Source: JAPLST01 sp964397565 (lineage in GTDB: Bacteria; Auribacterota; UBA3054; JAPLST01). Taken from it: 64,000 bases of DNA. The stretch is from assembly GCA_964397565.1 (NCBI GenBank), contig CAYNJC010000004.1:106014-170013 (forward strand), written 5' to 3'. The notes below the pieces were generated by a model, which was not told the origin of the DNA, made no database searches, and saw only the letters and a list, made by a program, of their open reading frames with translations. Each line of letters opens with the position of its first letter. Position 1 is the first letter of the stretch. Shown here in pieces: positions 8,053 through 16,100 of the stretch. Made by a program: the position numbers and the translations under genes.

Positions 8053-9644
8053 ACACAGCACGGCACAGAGTGGTCTTAATTGCCGCACTGCTCTCTGGCT
8101 GTCTTGCCGGTGTGCCCGCATTGGGCGTCAATGAGGCCTTCATGCCATATGATCTATTTACCGGCGACCCGCTCAACAGTTTGCGCTGGGAAATGCACAC
8201 GTATGATCCACAGACAAGAAAGGTGGTGGCCACTGAGTCGGGCGACTTGCCGCCATCAGTCAGCTATCAAACCAGGGGCGGAGGCACTGATTACGGATCA
8301 CATTGGAGCGGGACCTACTGTGGCGTAGCACTCAGCCCCGGCGCGGACACGTGGAGCCATACCGTGCTGGTCACCCATGAGTTCTGCATGTCCAATGTCT
8401 GGAGAAAAGCGACCAACGTCTACATTTCCAGCTTCCGCGTGGATGACTACGCCAACAGCCCGGACGACACGAATCACCTCGGCACACTGGTGGTGCAGAC
8501 GGAATGGAGCCAGAACGGTGGCTACTGTTCAGCCTTCTTGTACCCCTTACAGGAATGGGCCGGCATTACATTTTCACCCGCGGATGTGGATGTCTTTCGC
8601 GTGGACACTATCGCGGGCGTGTACTGCATCGAGACAAGGCTGGCAGACGCTGGTGCACCCGCACTTGACCTTGCAGTTTTCAAGAAACACCGCGATAATG
8701 ATGCTTGTGATGGTGACAAGATTGCATGGACCAATGCGGTTAACGTCTACCACGACAATGGCACGCTTGACACCTTACGCCAGCGGGTCTACTTCACGCT
8801 GGACAATGCCAACGGCGCCTATGTGCAAGTGACAGCAACTAATTATGCACCTGGTGCAACATACGGTTACAAGATTCGCATCTTCCGCGCCCGCCCGGTC
8901 ATCCTGATACACGGAATCGAGAGTAATCCGAAAACTGCGACTGACCCGCTATCCACCATGGGACACTACAAGCTGGCCGCTCCCTATGATGCTGCTTTGA
9001 TGCCCATCGTCATCAATGACTTCCCTTGGAATTCAGAAACTGAAGATATAGTAATCAATTCTGGTGAAGGGCTACCACTGAGGTTTATTCAATATGTGGA
9101 CGCTGTCTATGTAAAGCAACATATGCCCGTCGTCTTGATTGGCCATAGTATGGGTGGATACTTGTGCCGGCATTATATTTCTGCTGGTGATCGAACACAC
9201 TGGAGTTTGTGCTTTCTTCTTGGCTCTCCGCAGTACGGCAGCGACATTGCAAATTCTTCGACATTAAACATTATCAATTTTTATTTTGGTAATACATCGC
9301 TCTACAACATCGATGCGCTTAAGCGCGGTAGCATGCACACTTGGGAAATGCACCGACGGACTCCACACATTGATTCGCACATGGTGTGCGTAGCCGGCGA
9401 TAGAAATACGGGGTATGAACTGGCGCAAAGCATTACTAGTTACAAACTCGGCCTTACATATAGTGATGGCATTGTGCCGGTGTCATCCGCAAACCTGCAG
9501 TCCATGTCAGATCAGGTACGCTTCCACATTGTACACATGAACCACCATCGCATTGGTGTGTTCACCGACAATGAGCAGAGCGACAATCCACGCAATTCGT
9601 TTTGTGATGCTGTGTATCAAGTCATTCACGCATATCTGGACTAA
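8049..9644 (+). CDS. Exported protein with alpha/beta-hydrolase (lipase-like) domain
   Basis: The ATG at 8049 overlaps the previous stop and gives a signal peptide ending near ALG. The first ~275 residues look like a beta-sandwich region. From about 280 an alpha/beta hydrolase fold is seen: VILIHGIES supplies the oxyanion HG, and GHSMGG gives the nucleophile Ser367. Later Asp and His residues (SYKLGLTYSDGIVP, HMNHHRIG) can complete the triad. It is 531 residues. A secreted lipase or esterase acting outside the cytoplasm is likely; the substrate is unknown. Confidence 0.78.
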   Translation: MNTARHRVVLIAALLSGCLAGVPALGVNEAFMPYDLFTGDPLNSLRWEMHTYDPQTRKVVATESGDLPPSVSYQTRGGGTDYGSHWSGTYCGVALSPGADTWSHTVLVTHEFCMSNVWRKATNVYISSFRVDDYANSPDDTNHLGTLVVQTEWSQNGGYCSAFLYPLQEWAGITFSPADVDVFRVDTIAGVYCIETRLADAGAPALDLAVFKKHRDNDACDGDKIAWTNAVNVYHDNGTLDTLRQRVYFTLDNANGAYVQVTATNYAPGATYGYKIRIFRARPVILIHGIESNPKTATDPLSTMGHYKLAAPYDAALMPIVINDFPWNSETEDIVINSGEGLPLRFIQYVDAVYVKQHMPVVLIGHSMGGYLCRHYISAGDRTHWSLCFLLGSPQYGSDIANSSTLNIINFYFGNTSLYNIDALKRGSMHTWEMHRRTPHIDSHMVCVAGDRNTGYELAQSITSYKLGLTYSDGIVPVSSANLQSMSDQVRFHIVHMNHHRIGVFTDNEQSDNPRNSFCDAVYQVIHAYLD

Positions 9645-9662
9645 TCCACCGGGAAACATACT

Positions 9663-10661
9663 GTGAAAAAACGCATCATAGTCTTGTTAAGCATCGCGCT
9701 TGCCTGCGGATTCATTGTAGGATTTGTTTTTTTACACCGAGCGACGCAGCCCATGCAAGGGCAGGCGCCACGCCAAGGTTCTCATAGACCGGTGCCCCTG
9801 CCGGTCAATAATGAACCCGTGCCGCAGCCAACAACCACGGCAATCGTGAATGCGCCGCAACTAGTCGGGTCCGCTATATTAAGAAAAGGCGTGTACGCCT
9901 ACAACGGACCGTTTTCGGACGACATGCTATGTTACTATTTTACAAACATGGTGCCGGCAAGCCAATTGTTGGAGTACACACATAATGCGGAAAGCATCTC
10001 CAATTCTTTGTGGTACGGGCACACAATGGGCATCCGACCGCCGACAAATCTGATAGATTATGCTCGTTTTTGTATTGAGGCGGCTGCGATTTATACGGGA
10101 TTCCCCTATGTACTAGGTATGCTGAAACATGAAGCCACCAATGACTGTTACCTGAATGCGTGGCGTGACGCGGTGCCGAAGTATTATGTGCCGGACTACG
10201 ATCGCCATGGTTGGTCAACAACTGATGAAGTAATCAACGCATGCATGTGGCTTCTGCTACTAAACAATGCTGAACTCCAGCCCAATGGCTATGAACGGAT
10301 ATCGACATTCACAGCAGTTACAAATTATAATGACTTATACGAAACAATTATGCGGGGCAGAAAACCAGAAGTGACGCCGAGATTTGCATACCTTGATCCT
10401 GCTAGATATCCCCAAAAAGCACGCGACTGGGCCTTGCATTTTCCCAATCCCTACACACGCTATCAGCAGCAGAGTGCATGGAAAGGTCCGCGTGGCACGG
10501 GTCAGGTCGCCATTGTGGTCCTCCAAGAGATTCTGAAAAGCTGGGATAAAGATCCGCCGTATTTGTGGAAGAACAATCCTGCCTATCCGGTTCTTGATCG
10601 GCGGAATATGCGCAGGATTATTGAGGAAAAGAAACAATCTCTTGCAGGCGCACCTAAATGA
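9663..10661 (+). CDS. Hypothetical membrane-anchored or exported protein
   Basis: The 332-residue product starts MKKRIIVLLSIALACGF, with one N-terminal hydrophobic helix, then a Pro-rich linker (about 30-65) and a mostly helical domain rich in Tyr, Trp and Asn. I recognise no catalytic motif. It lies 18 nt after the hydrolase gene and 19 nt before the next, so it belongs to the same exported-protein cassette. Its base composition is visibly less GC-rich than the flanking genes, which could mark a recent acquisition. Confidence 0.65.
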   Translation: MKKRIIVLLSIALACGFIVGFVFLHRATQPMQGQAPRQGSHRPVPLPVNNEPVPQPTTTAIVNAPQLVGSAILRKGVYAYNGPFSDDMLCYYFTNMVPASQLLEYTHNAESISNSLWYGHTMGIRPPTNLIDYARFCIEAAAIYTGFPYVLGMLKHEATNDCYLNAWRDAVPKYYVPDYDRHGWSTTDEVINACMWLLLLNNAELQPNGYERISTFTAVTNYNDLYETIMRGRKPEVTPRFAYLDPARYPQKARDWALHFPNPYTRYQQQSAWKGPRGTGQVAIVVLQEILKSWDKDPPYLWKNNPAYPVLDRRNMRRIIEEKKQSLAGAPK

Positions 10662-10680
10662 GAATGATGCAGACGGGATT

Positions 10681-12744
10681 ATGATGAGAACACTAATTCT
10701 AATTGCCGCGTGTTTCGGCGCGGCGGGTGTGATGGCCAATCCCTATGGCATGCTGTTCAAGGTCAATGTCAATGGAACACTGGTTGGGCACGGTGATTAT
10801 TACAGAGATGTAGTCGTGTTGTCACGCACGCCAAATGCGCCATGGCAAAGCCAATTTCTAACACCACAAATGAATGACTTAAGTGGCTATTCATTCTATG
10901 ATTATGATACAGCTCAATCATGGTATGCTGTTATTTTTGCGGTCGGGATACCGCCGGGCAGTTCCGTGCCTCGTCCGCCTCGTCGCATAAGTAACATTGT
11001 GACGTTGCCCACTATGGCACATTCGCAAACTGTAGTAGCCACTTTAACCTTGACTCGTGCCAATGACGCAGCAGACGAAGATGGTGACGGCCTATCTCTG
11101 AGCAATGAACTGTGTAATGGGACAGATCCGTATGATGCCGACAGCGATGATGATGGCTTGCCGGATGACAAGGATATAACTGGAGTATCCATTACTATAT
11201 TTGTTGCAGGCCAACCACCAATGAATGTCAATAGCTACGGGACCAGCCCGCTGGATTCTGACAGCGACAATGATGGCGTGCTGGACGGCGTCGAGGTGTA
11301 CGGCCTCGCGCCGTATGGCTTTGTCACGGATCCGAATAATCCTGACACGGATGGCGATGGCGTCATTGACGGCTTGGATCCGAATCCGCTCGGTGCCACC
11401 GACGCGAATAGTGATGGCATTGCGGATGAGTGGGTTTCGTTCTGGACAAATCAGGTCGCGTTGTGGGGCTATGACGCAAGCATGATCGCCGCGTTGCTCG
11501 ACCCGGACGGCGATGCTGATGGCGATGGTATCAGCAATCGCGCAGAATACCAAAACGGGAGCGTGCCGATTGTCACCAACGGCCACTATGACGCGCGCGT
11601 CGTGCCATCGCCATTGGTCATCACCGCCGCGCCGAATGCCTTTGTCACGGCTGCATTTGATGTGGTTGACCTGTCGTGGCGGCCGAGCACGGGCACAATT
11701 ATCCAATTGGCGCAGCCGTGGGCGGGAGTGCCAAATTTTCGATCTGCAAATTACAATTTGCAATTTGATGGGAACGAGCAACTGCATTTCTACTCACGGT
11801 TTGGCGTGCGGGTGCCGTGCCTCTTGCCAATCAACACGACCAACTTGTGTGCGGATACAGTCTACAGCGACACGCTGCGCGTCGTGGTCGGCGGGCGGAC
11901 TAACACATGCGTGGTGCTGCTGTACATCAGTCCGGGCGCGAATCCGAATCGTGCGCCCGTAGGATGCACCTTGCTTGCACCGAGCGACGGCGCGCGGCTG
12001 GCCGGCGTGCTCGATCAACATCTGACGTGGTGTGCGGCGAGCGATGCAGACGGCGATGCCGTCACCTACGATGTGCATTGCGGCTGGGGGTATGGCAGCG
12101 ACACGCCTGCGCTAATGCTGGCGAATCAGAGCGGCATCGACGCTGTCGCATTTGATGTTGAAGCGGGCCTCACGGCTGCACTGGTTTCGAATCGCGTGTA
12201 CCGCTGGCAGGTGATTGCGAAAGACAGTCATGGCGCGCAGTGCTGGTCGCCGATCTGGGAGTTCACGACGCCGGTTGCGGATGCCGATAGCGATGGACTG
12301 CTGGATGATGACGAGACGGAGCTGGGCACTGATCCGCACAATCCCGATAGCGATGGCGATGGCGTGTGGGATGGCGAGGAATACTATCGCGGGGCGAATC
12401 CGCTCGATCGCTTTGACCGGCCGGTGCAGATTGTCGTGCGACCGCTGCCGGTGGCAACGGTGGGCTATCCGTACCACGGCGAGGTGCAGGCGGGGTATGG
12501 CGCGCCGAGTTATAGTTGGAGCATTCACCGCGGCTGGCTGCCGGCGGGCATGAGCTTGTCGGCGGCGGGCATCATCACGGGCATGCCGGTGCAGGCAGGT
12601 GTGCGCAGTTTCGGCGTGCAGGTGCGCGATCAGCGCGAGGACACAACCGTGACGAACCTGCAACTCGAGGTGCAGGCGCGCGGGACAGGGCCGGCGGGCA
12701 CGGTCGGCCACGGCGTCCTCGGCCACGGCCGCATTGGCGAGTGA
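10681..12744 (+). CDS. Exported protein with calcium-binding thrombospondin-3-like and Ig-like repeats
   Basis: Starts at 10681 or 10684 (tandem ATGs), giving about 687 residues with a signal peptide ending near VMA. Residues about 140-300 hold many DxDxDG loops (DEDGDGLS, DSDDDGLPDD, DSDSDNDGVLDG, DTDGDGVIDG) typical of Ca-binding thrombospondin type-3 repeats. A further set lies near 535-570. The C-terminal ~85 residues match a putative-Ig fold (GYPYHGEVQAGYG, LPAGMSLSAAGII). It is the last gene of the cassette and is likely a rigid calcium-stabilised extracellular protein. Confidence 0.78.
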   Translation: MMRTLILIAACFGAAGVMANPYGMLFKVNVNGTLVGHGDYYRDVVVLSRTPNAPWQSQFLTPQMNDLSGYSFYDYDTAQSWYAVIFAVGIPPGSSVPRPPRRISNIVTLPTMAHSQTVVATLTLTRANDAADEDGDGLSLSNELCNGTDPYDADSDDDGLPDDKDITGVSITIFVAGQPPMNVNSYGTSPLDSDSDNDGVLDGVEVYGLAPYGFVTDPNNPDTDGDGVIDGLDPNPLGATDANSDGIADEWVSFWTNQVALWGYDASMIAALLDPDGDADGDGISNRAEYQNGSVPIVTNGHYDARVVPSPLVITAAPNAFVTAAFDVVDLSWRPSTGTIIQLAQPWAGVPNFRSANYNLQFDGNEQLHFYSRFGVRVPCLLPINTTNLCADTVYSDTLRVVVGGRTNTCVVLLYISPGANPNRAPVGCTLLAPSDGARLAGVLDQHLTWCAASDADGDAVTYDVHCGWGYGSDTPALMLANQSGIDAVAFDVEAGLTAALVSNRVYRWQVIAKDSHGAQCWSPIWEFTTPVADADSDGLLDDDETELGTDPHNPDSDGDGVWDGEEYYRGANPLDRFDRPVQIVVRPLPVATVGYPYHGEVQAGYGAPSYSWSIHRGWLPAGMSLSAAGIITGMPVQAGVRSFGVQVRDQREDTTVTNLQLEVQARGTGPAGTVGHGVLGHGRIGE

Positions 12745-12788
12745 CCGCACAGTATTTTTTTTCGCAACGAAATAGATTACTGATCATC

Positions 12789-12850
12789 CACGCCGCTGGC
12801 GGGATCTCCGCCGGTGGCGGGATCTCCGCCTTTGACGGGACTAGGCTGCT
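12789..12850. repeat. CCGCCGGTGGCGGGA palindrome cluster
   Basis: Three imperfect GGCGGGATC(T)CCGCC-type units in tandem after the secreted-protein gene, followed by GACTAGGCTGCTGCCTTAG. A similar CTAAGGCAGCAGCCTAG segment in the other orientation occurs near 14265-14281. Confidence 0.55.
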
Positions 12851-12870
12851 GCCTTAGCTGGCTGGTGTCT

Positions 12871-12997
12871 TACTAATGAGTGCGCGTTCTATTTTGCAGC
12901 ATCCTTGTAGCCGCCCGCGCCGAGGGCGGCTTCTGCAGCCGCGGTCAACGCCCGCGGCCACAATTGGAATGCCAACAAGTAAGCGCACTCATTAGTA
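12871..12997. mobile_element. 127-bp MITE-like element, short class, copy 1
   Basis: The element is bounded by perfect 15-bp terminal inverted repeats, TACTAATGAGTGCGC (12871-12885) and its complement (12983-12997). The interior holds palindromic GCCGCCCGCG / GGCGGC and CCGCGG blocks. Other copies lie at 14191-14400, 42160-42286 and 60225-60407. It has no open frame, so it would need a transposase in trans. A target duplication cannot be defined with confidence. Confidence 0.75.
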
Positions 12998-13040
12998 GCT
13001 GGTTGCCAGCGCGGGGGGCGCGCACACACTCCAGCAATTG

Positions 13041-13207
13041 TCATTGACAAACGACAAAAAATGTCGATTGTGGTTTCTCTTTTACTCTTTTACTCTTTGT
13101 TCATTTCTGTGCGCAGCGGCAGAGCAGCACTATAGAAAAGAGCAACTGAGCCAAGGAGCAGACCGCAGTTTCTTATTGTTTGCAAACGACAAAAAATGTC
13201 GATTGTG
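13041..13207. repeat. Paired CGACA/TGTCG hairpin element, copy 2
   Basis: ACAAACGACAAAAAATGTCG-type hairpins at about 13046-13068 and 13182-13206 enclose CTTTTACTCTTTTACTC and GTGCGCAGCGGCAGAGC. This is the inverted counterpart of 3914-4070. Another CTTCGTG tandem repeat follows at 13243-13275. Confidence 0.6.
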
Positions 13208-13341
13208 CATGTTGCTGCCGCATTCACCCCACCCATTGCAGTGCTTCTTCGTGTCCTTCGTGTCCTTCGTGGTGAGATGTGCTGCATCTGCGACAAGCCA
13301 ACAAGCCGCGTCGGCTCGTCGACGACAGACGTGGGCGATTG

Positions 13342-13350
13342 TGCTATACT
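13342..13350 (+). promoter_or_regulatory. Candidate extended -10 promoter for the racemase gene
   Basis: TGCTATACT at 13342-13350 is an extended -10 matching the recurrent TGnTATACT pattern in this window. No good -35 is present 17 bp upstream (ACGACA). The leader to the racemase start would be about 50 nt. Confidence 0.45.
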
Positions 13351-13407
13351 ATCTGACACCATTGCGCCCTGCGGCGTGCTTTTTTTGTATCCCACGGGAC
13401 TATTGCG

Positions 13408-14112
13408 ATGAAGGTCATTGGCTTGCTGGGTGGCATGAGTTGGGAATCAACCGTGCCGTATTATCAAGTGATTAACGACACCGTCCGGCGGCGGCTCGGC
13501 GGTTTGCATTCCGCCAAGATTGTCTTGTACAGTGTTGACTTTTTTGAGATCGCAGAATTGCAGCGCGCCGGCAATTGGGACGGCGCCGGCCAGGTCATGA
13601 TTGCCGCCGCACGCGCCCTTGAGCACGCCGGCGCTGAAGGCCTGGCGATCTGCACGAATACCATGCACAAACTCGTGCCGGTCATCGAACCGGCGATCGG
13701 CATTCCCGTGTTGCACATCGTGGATGCGGCCGCCGTTGCGGTCAAGGCCCAGAAGATTCAGACCATTGGCTTGCTTGGCACGCAATTCACCATGGAACAG
13801 GAATTCTACCGCGACCGGCTGCGCGAGCGCCATGGCTTGACGGTCGTGATTCCGGATGACGACGACCGGGCCCAGATTCACCGTATTATTTTTGACGAGC
13901 TGTGCGTCGGCATTGTCCGCGATGAGTCGCGCGCGGCGTATCGCCGCATCATGGCGCAGCTCGTCCAGCGTGGCGCGCAGGGCATCGTCCTGGGCTGCAC
14001 CGAGCAAGCCATGCTTGTCACACCCGCGGACGTGCCGGTGCCGCTGTTTGACACGACCCGCTTGCATGCGTTGTACGCGGCCGAGTGGTCCCTCGAAGAA
14101 CAACGCAAGTAA
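13408..14112 (+). CDS. Aspartate/glutamate racemase family protein
   Basis: The 234-residue product begins MKVIGLLGGMSWEST and has the two catalytic cysteines of PLP-independent amino-acid racemases: C82 in ICTNTMHK and C197 in VLGCTEQ. Length and motifs match the RacD/YgeA group, which interconvert L- and D-aspartate (or related amino acids) in the cytoplasm. The second motif and GLLGT context are intact, so it should be active. It stands alone between repeats. Substrate specificity is inferred from family only. Confidence 0.9.
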   Translation: MKVIGLLGGMSWESTVPYYQVINDTVRRRLGGLHSAKIVLYSVDFFEIAELQRAGNWDGAGQVMIAAARALEHAGAEGLAICTNTMHKLVPVIEPAIGIPVLHIVDAAAVAVKAQKIQTIGLLGTQFTMEQEFYRDRLRERHGLTVVIPDDDDRAQIHRIIFDELCVGIVRDESRAAYRRIMAQLVQRGAQGIVLGCTEQAMLVTPADVPVPLFDTTRLHALYAAEWSLEEQRK

Positions 14113-14190
14113 AGACGTTTGCCACGAAGTGCACGAAGGCAGCGCAGAGGCAGGCAATGGATGTGGTGTTTTTTTCGCAATGAAGCGAGT

Positions 14191-14400
14191 TATTGATGCA
14201 TGCGCTTACTTGGTGTCATGCCCATTGTGGCCGCGGGCGCCCGCTTGGAGCTGGCCTGGATAGCTAAGGCAGCAGCCTAGTCCCGCCAACGGCGGCGATC
14301 CCGCCAGCGGCGTGGAGCGCGGATGACCGCGGCTGCAGAAGCCGCCCTCAGCGCGGGCGGCTACAAGGACGCTGCAAAGTAGAAAGCGCTCTCGTTGGTA
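14191..14400. mobile_element. MITE-like element, long class, copy 2 (degenerate ends)
   Basis: It starts TATTGATGCATGCGCTTAC and ends with the complement of TACCAACGAGAGCGCTTTC, decayed versions of the 12871 element ends. Between CCGCGGGCG and TGACCGCGG it carries an additional ~80-bp module with CTTGGAG and CCCGCC palindromes that is absent from the 127-bp copies. The copy at 60225 carries its module at the same internal position. Confidence 0.65.
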
Positions 14401-14446
14401 AGGTGCCACGTAGTTTTTTTGCAACAAGACAAACTTAAGATGCGGC

Positions 14447-14550
14447 GCCGGTCTTCTTCGTGGCCTTCGTGGCCTTCGTGGTGAGACCTGCTGCGACTGC
14501 GGCGCGGCGAAATTAGAGAAAATATTGCATGTCGAAGTGCTGCCTGATTA
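14447..14550. repeat. CTTCGTGGC tandem repeat and unassigned spacer
   Basis: Three imperfect CTTCGTGGC units (14456-14482) precede AT-rich sequence with no convincing gene before the exonuclease stop codon at 14591. Confidence 0.45.
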
Positions 14551-14590
14551 GCTTAATTCTTCGTCAGGCCTTGTTCGTCATGCGATTTTC

Positions 14591-15427
14591 TCATTGGCCG
14601 TACTGGCGGCGTACGCGCGCAATCGTCTCCGCGTGCGGTGCGAACGGAATCTCGGGCAGGGTCGGCAACGCCACGCAGCGCGCCGCGGCCAGCGGTGTTT
14701 GGCGGACATTCATGTTGTAGGCCATCGCCAGCAAGGTCGCCAGATTGACGGTGTCGGCCATGTTGTACGCCAAGAGCGTCTCCAGCGCGGCCGGATTGTT
14801 GTGCTGGATGAAGTCGCGCCAGAGCAGCACCGCGAAATACCCGTCCACGCCGTCCAGCTCGCCGCGCGCAATCCCCAGTTGCCGCTCGCACCCTTTTAGC
14901 CCGCCTTTATAGCCCAGCCGGTGCAGCACGAAGCGCAAGTCAATCTGGGCCTGCGGCAGCTTGATGCGGAAGTAGCGCTCCAAGTAAGGAATGTCGAATT
15001 GGCGGCCGTTGTAGGTGACCAACACTTTATACTGGTGGATGTCGTCAACAAAGCGGTCGAGATTCAGACCCTTGACGTAATAATGCAGCGCGCGCCCGTC
15101 AAACAGCGAGACGGTCGTCAGGTAATCATGCGTGCCGGTCAGGCCGGTGGTTTCAATATCAAGGAAGGCGGTGGCGTGCGCGAATTCGGGGTACAGTCGC
15201 CACTGCAGTTGGGCCGGCAGGGCATCCGCGAAAAAGCGCGCATCATTATCGGCCAGCGCCGCGCGGGATGCCTCAAGATGCTGCTGGAAATGCGGGGTGT
15301 GCCGTGCCAGTCGTTCCACATCGGCATGGGTGTGGGTGTCATCCCAGGAATGAATACCGTGCGCCCATAATTGCGCCTCGACGTGTTGGCCCACTCGCGG
15401 AATATGACAAAAGGTGCTGGTCAGCAT
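14591..15427 (-). CDS. YprB-like RNase H-fold 3'-5' exonuclease
   Basis: The 278-residue protein has an RNase H-like (DEDD) exonuclease domain: motif I FLDIETTG gives D90 and E92. TYNGRQFDIPYLE near 140-152 is motif II, and an AYNMADTVNLATL segment near 220 supplies the final Asp. This matches the YprB/TTC-like family of predicted nucleic-acid exonucleases. The helical stretch before residue 80 is typical. The start is fixed by an extended -10 box only 7 nt upstream, which would make the message leaderless. Substrate is unknown. Confidence 0.85.
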   Translation of the reverse strand: MLTSTFCHIPRVGQHVEAQLWAHGIHSWDDTHTHADVERLARHTPHFQQHLEASRAALADNDARFFADALPAQLQWRLYPEFAHATAFLDIETTGLTGTHDYLTTVSLFDGRALHYYVKGLNLDRFVDDIHQYKVLVTYNGRQFDIPYLERYFRIKLPQAQIDLRFVLHRLGYKGGLKGCERQLGIARGELDGVDGYFAVLLWRDFIQHNNPAALETLLAYNMADTVNLATLLAMAYNMNVRQTPLAAARCVALPTLPEIPFAPHAETIARVRRQYGQ

Positions 15428-15434
15428 GCCTGCC

Positions 15435-15463
15435 AGTATAGCATACTCGGCCTAGATTTTCAC
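15435..15463 (-). promoter_or_regulatory. Extended -10 promoter for the exonuclease, leaderless arrangement
   Basis: On the minus strand TGCTATACT ends at 15435, seven nt before the ATG at 15427. GTGAAA lies 17 bp upstream (15463-15458) as a weak -35. Such spacing puts the transcription start at or next to the A of the start codon. Confidence 0.5.
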
Positions 15464-15477
15464 GCGCGTTCCACAAC

Positions 15478-15564
15478 TTATCCACAATCTGCAAAATTGT
15501 TTATCTTATTGCGGAGCAATTGGTTATGCTGTTCATTAGAGGGTAGGCGAAGAGGTTATCCACA
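15478..15564 (+). promoter_or_regulatory. Two perfect DnaA-box sequences in AT-rich spacer
   Basis: TTATCCACA occurs at 15478-15486 and again at 15556-15564 in the same orientation. Between them lies an AT-rich stretch (AAAATTGTTTATCTTATT). The sequence matches the consensus DnaA box exactly. Two boxes alone, without dnaA, dnaN or gidA nearby, do not prove an origin; they could be a DnaA-binding regulatory locus. Confidence 0.4.
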
Positions 15565-15641
15565 AAAACTTCACGGCCGTGTCCGGGCGCATGCGCGGTG
15601 TCGCTGCCATAACTGGTTCCAGCGACCGTGCACGGAGCACA

Positions 15642-15930
15642 GCGGTGGCAAGCCGCTCATTACCTCCCCGCCGGTCCGCCGACGGCGGGACCGTGGGGGG
15701 TTCTGTACAGATGTAGCCGCGGAACGGCGTTCCGCGAGTTGTGCTTCCTTGAATACGCCGCACGCCGTGCGGCGGCTACGGGCAGAAACGCACGCCGCGA
15801 AAGGAACGTCGATCATCCCGCCGCTGGCGGGACTGAACGCAGGTGCGCTCTCCAGATCGCCTCTGTTGTCGCGTGAGCGGGATATGGAAATCCCGCCTAT
15901 CCACGCCGCTGGCGGGACGGCACCGGCGTG
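15642..15930. repeat. Palindromic repeat cluster
   Basis: The region contains CGCCGGTCCGCCGACGGCGG, TAGCCGCGGAACGGCGTTCC (15714-15733, repeated at 21867), CGCACGCCGTGCGGCG and CCCGCCGCTGGCGGGA units. The last also recurs near 15902. No gene is supported, although several frames are open. Confidence 0.6.
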
Positions 15931-16100
15931 CCACGCTCCCCTTGGCAAGGCCGGCGTGTTCGTATTTACTCTCATGCCGGCCTATTGCGCATTTGCTGTT
16001 TTTTTTGTAAAATATGAATGTTAGTTCAGTTTTTGCGTCTTGTTAATGAACGCTCAATGGTTTCGGGCGTTCAGAACCCCAGCCTCACCCGAGGTGCCCT

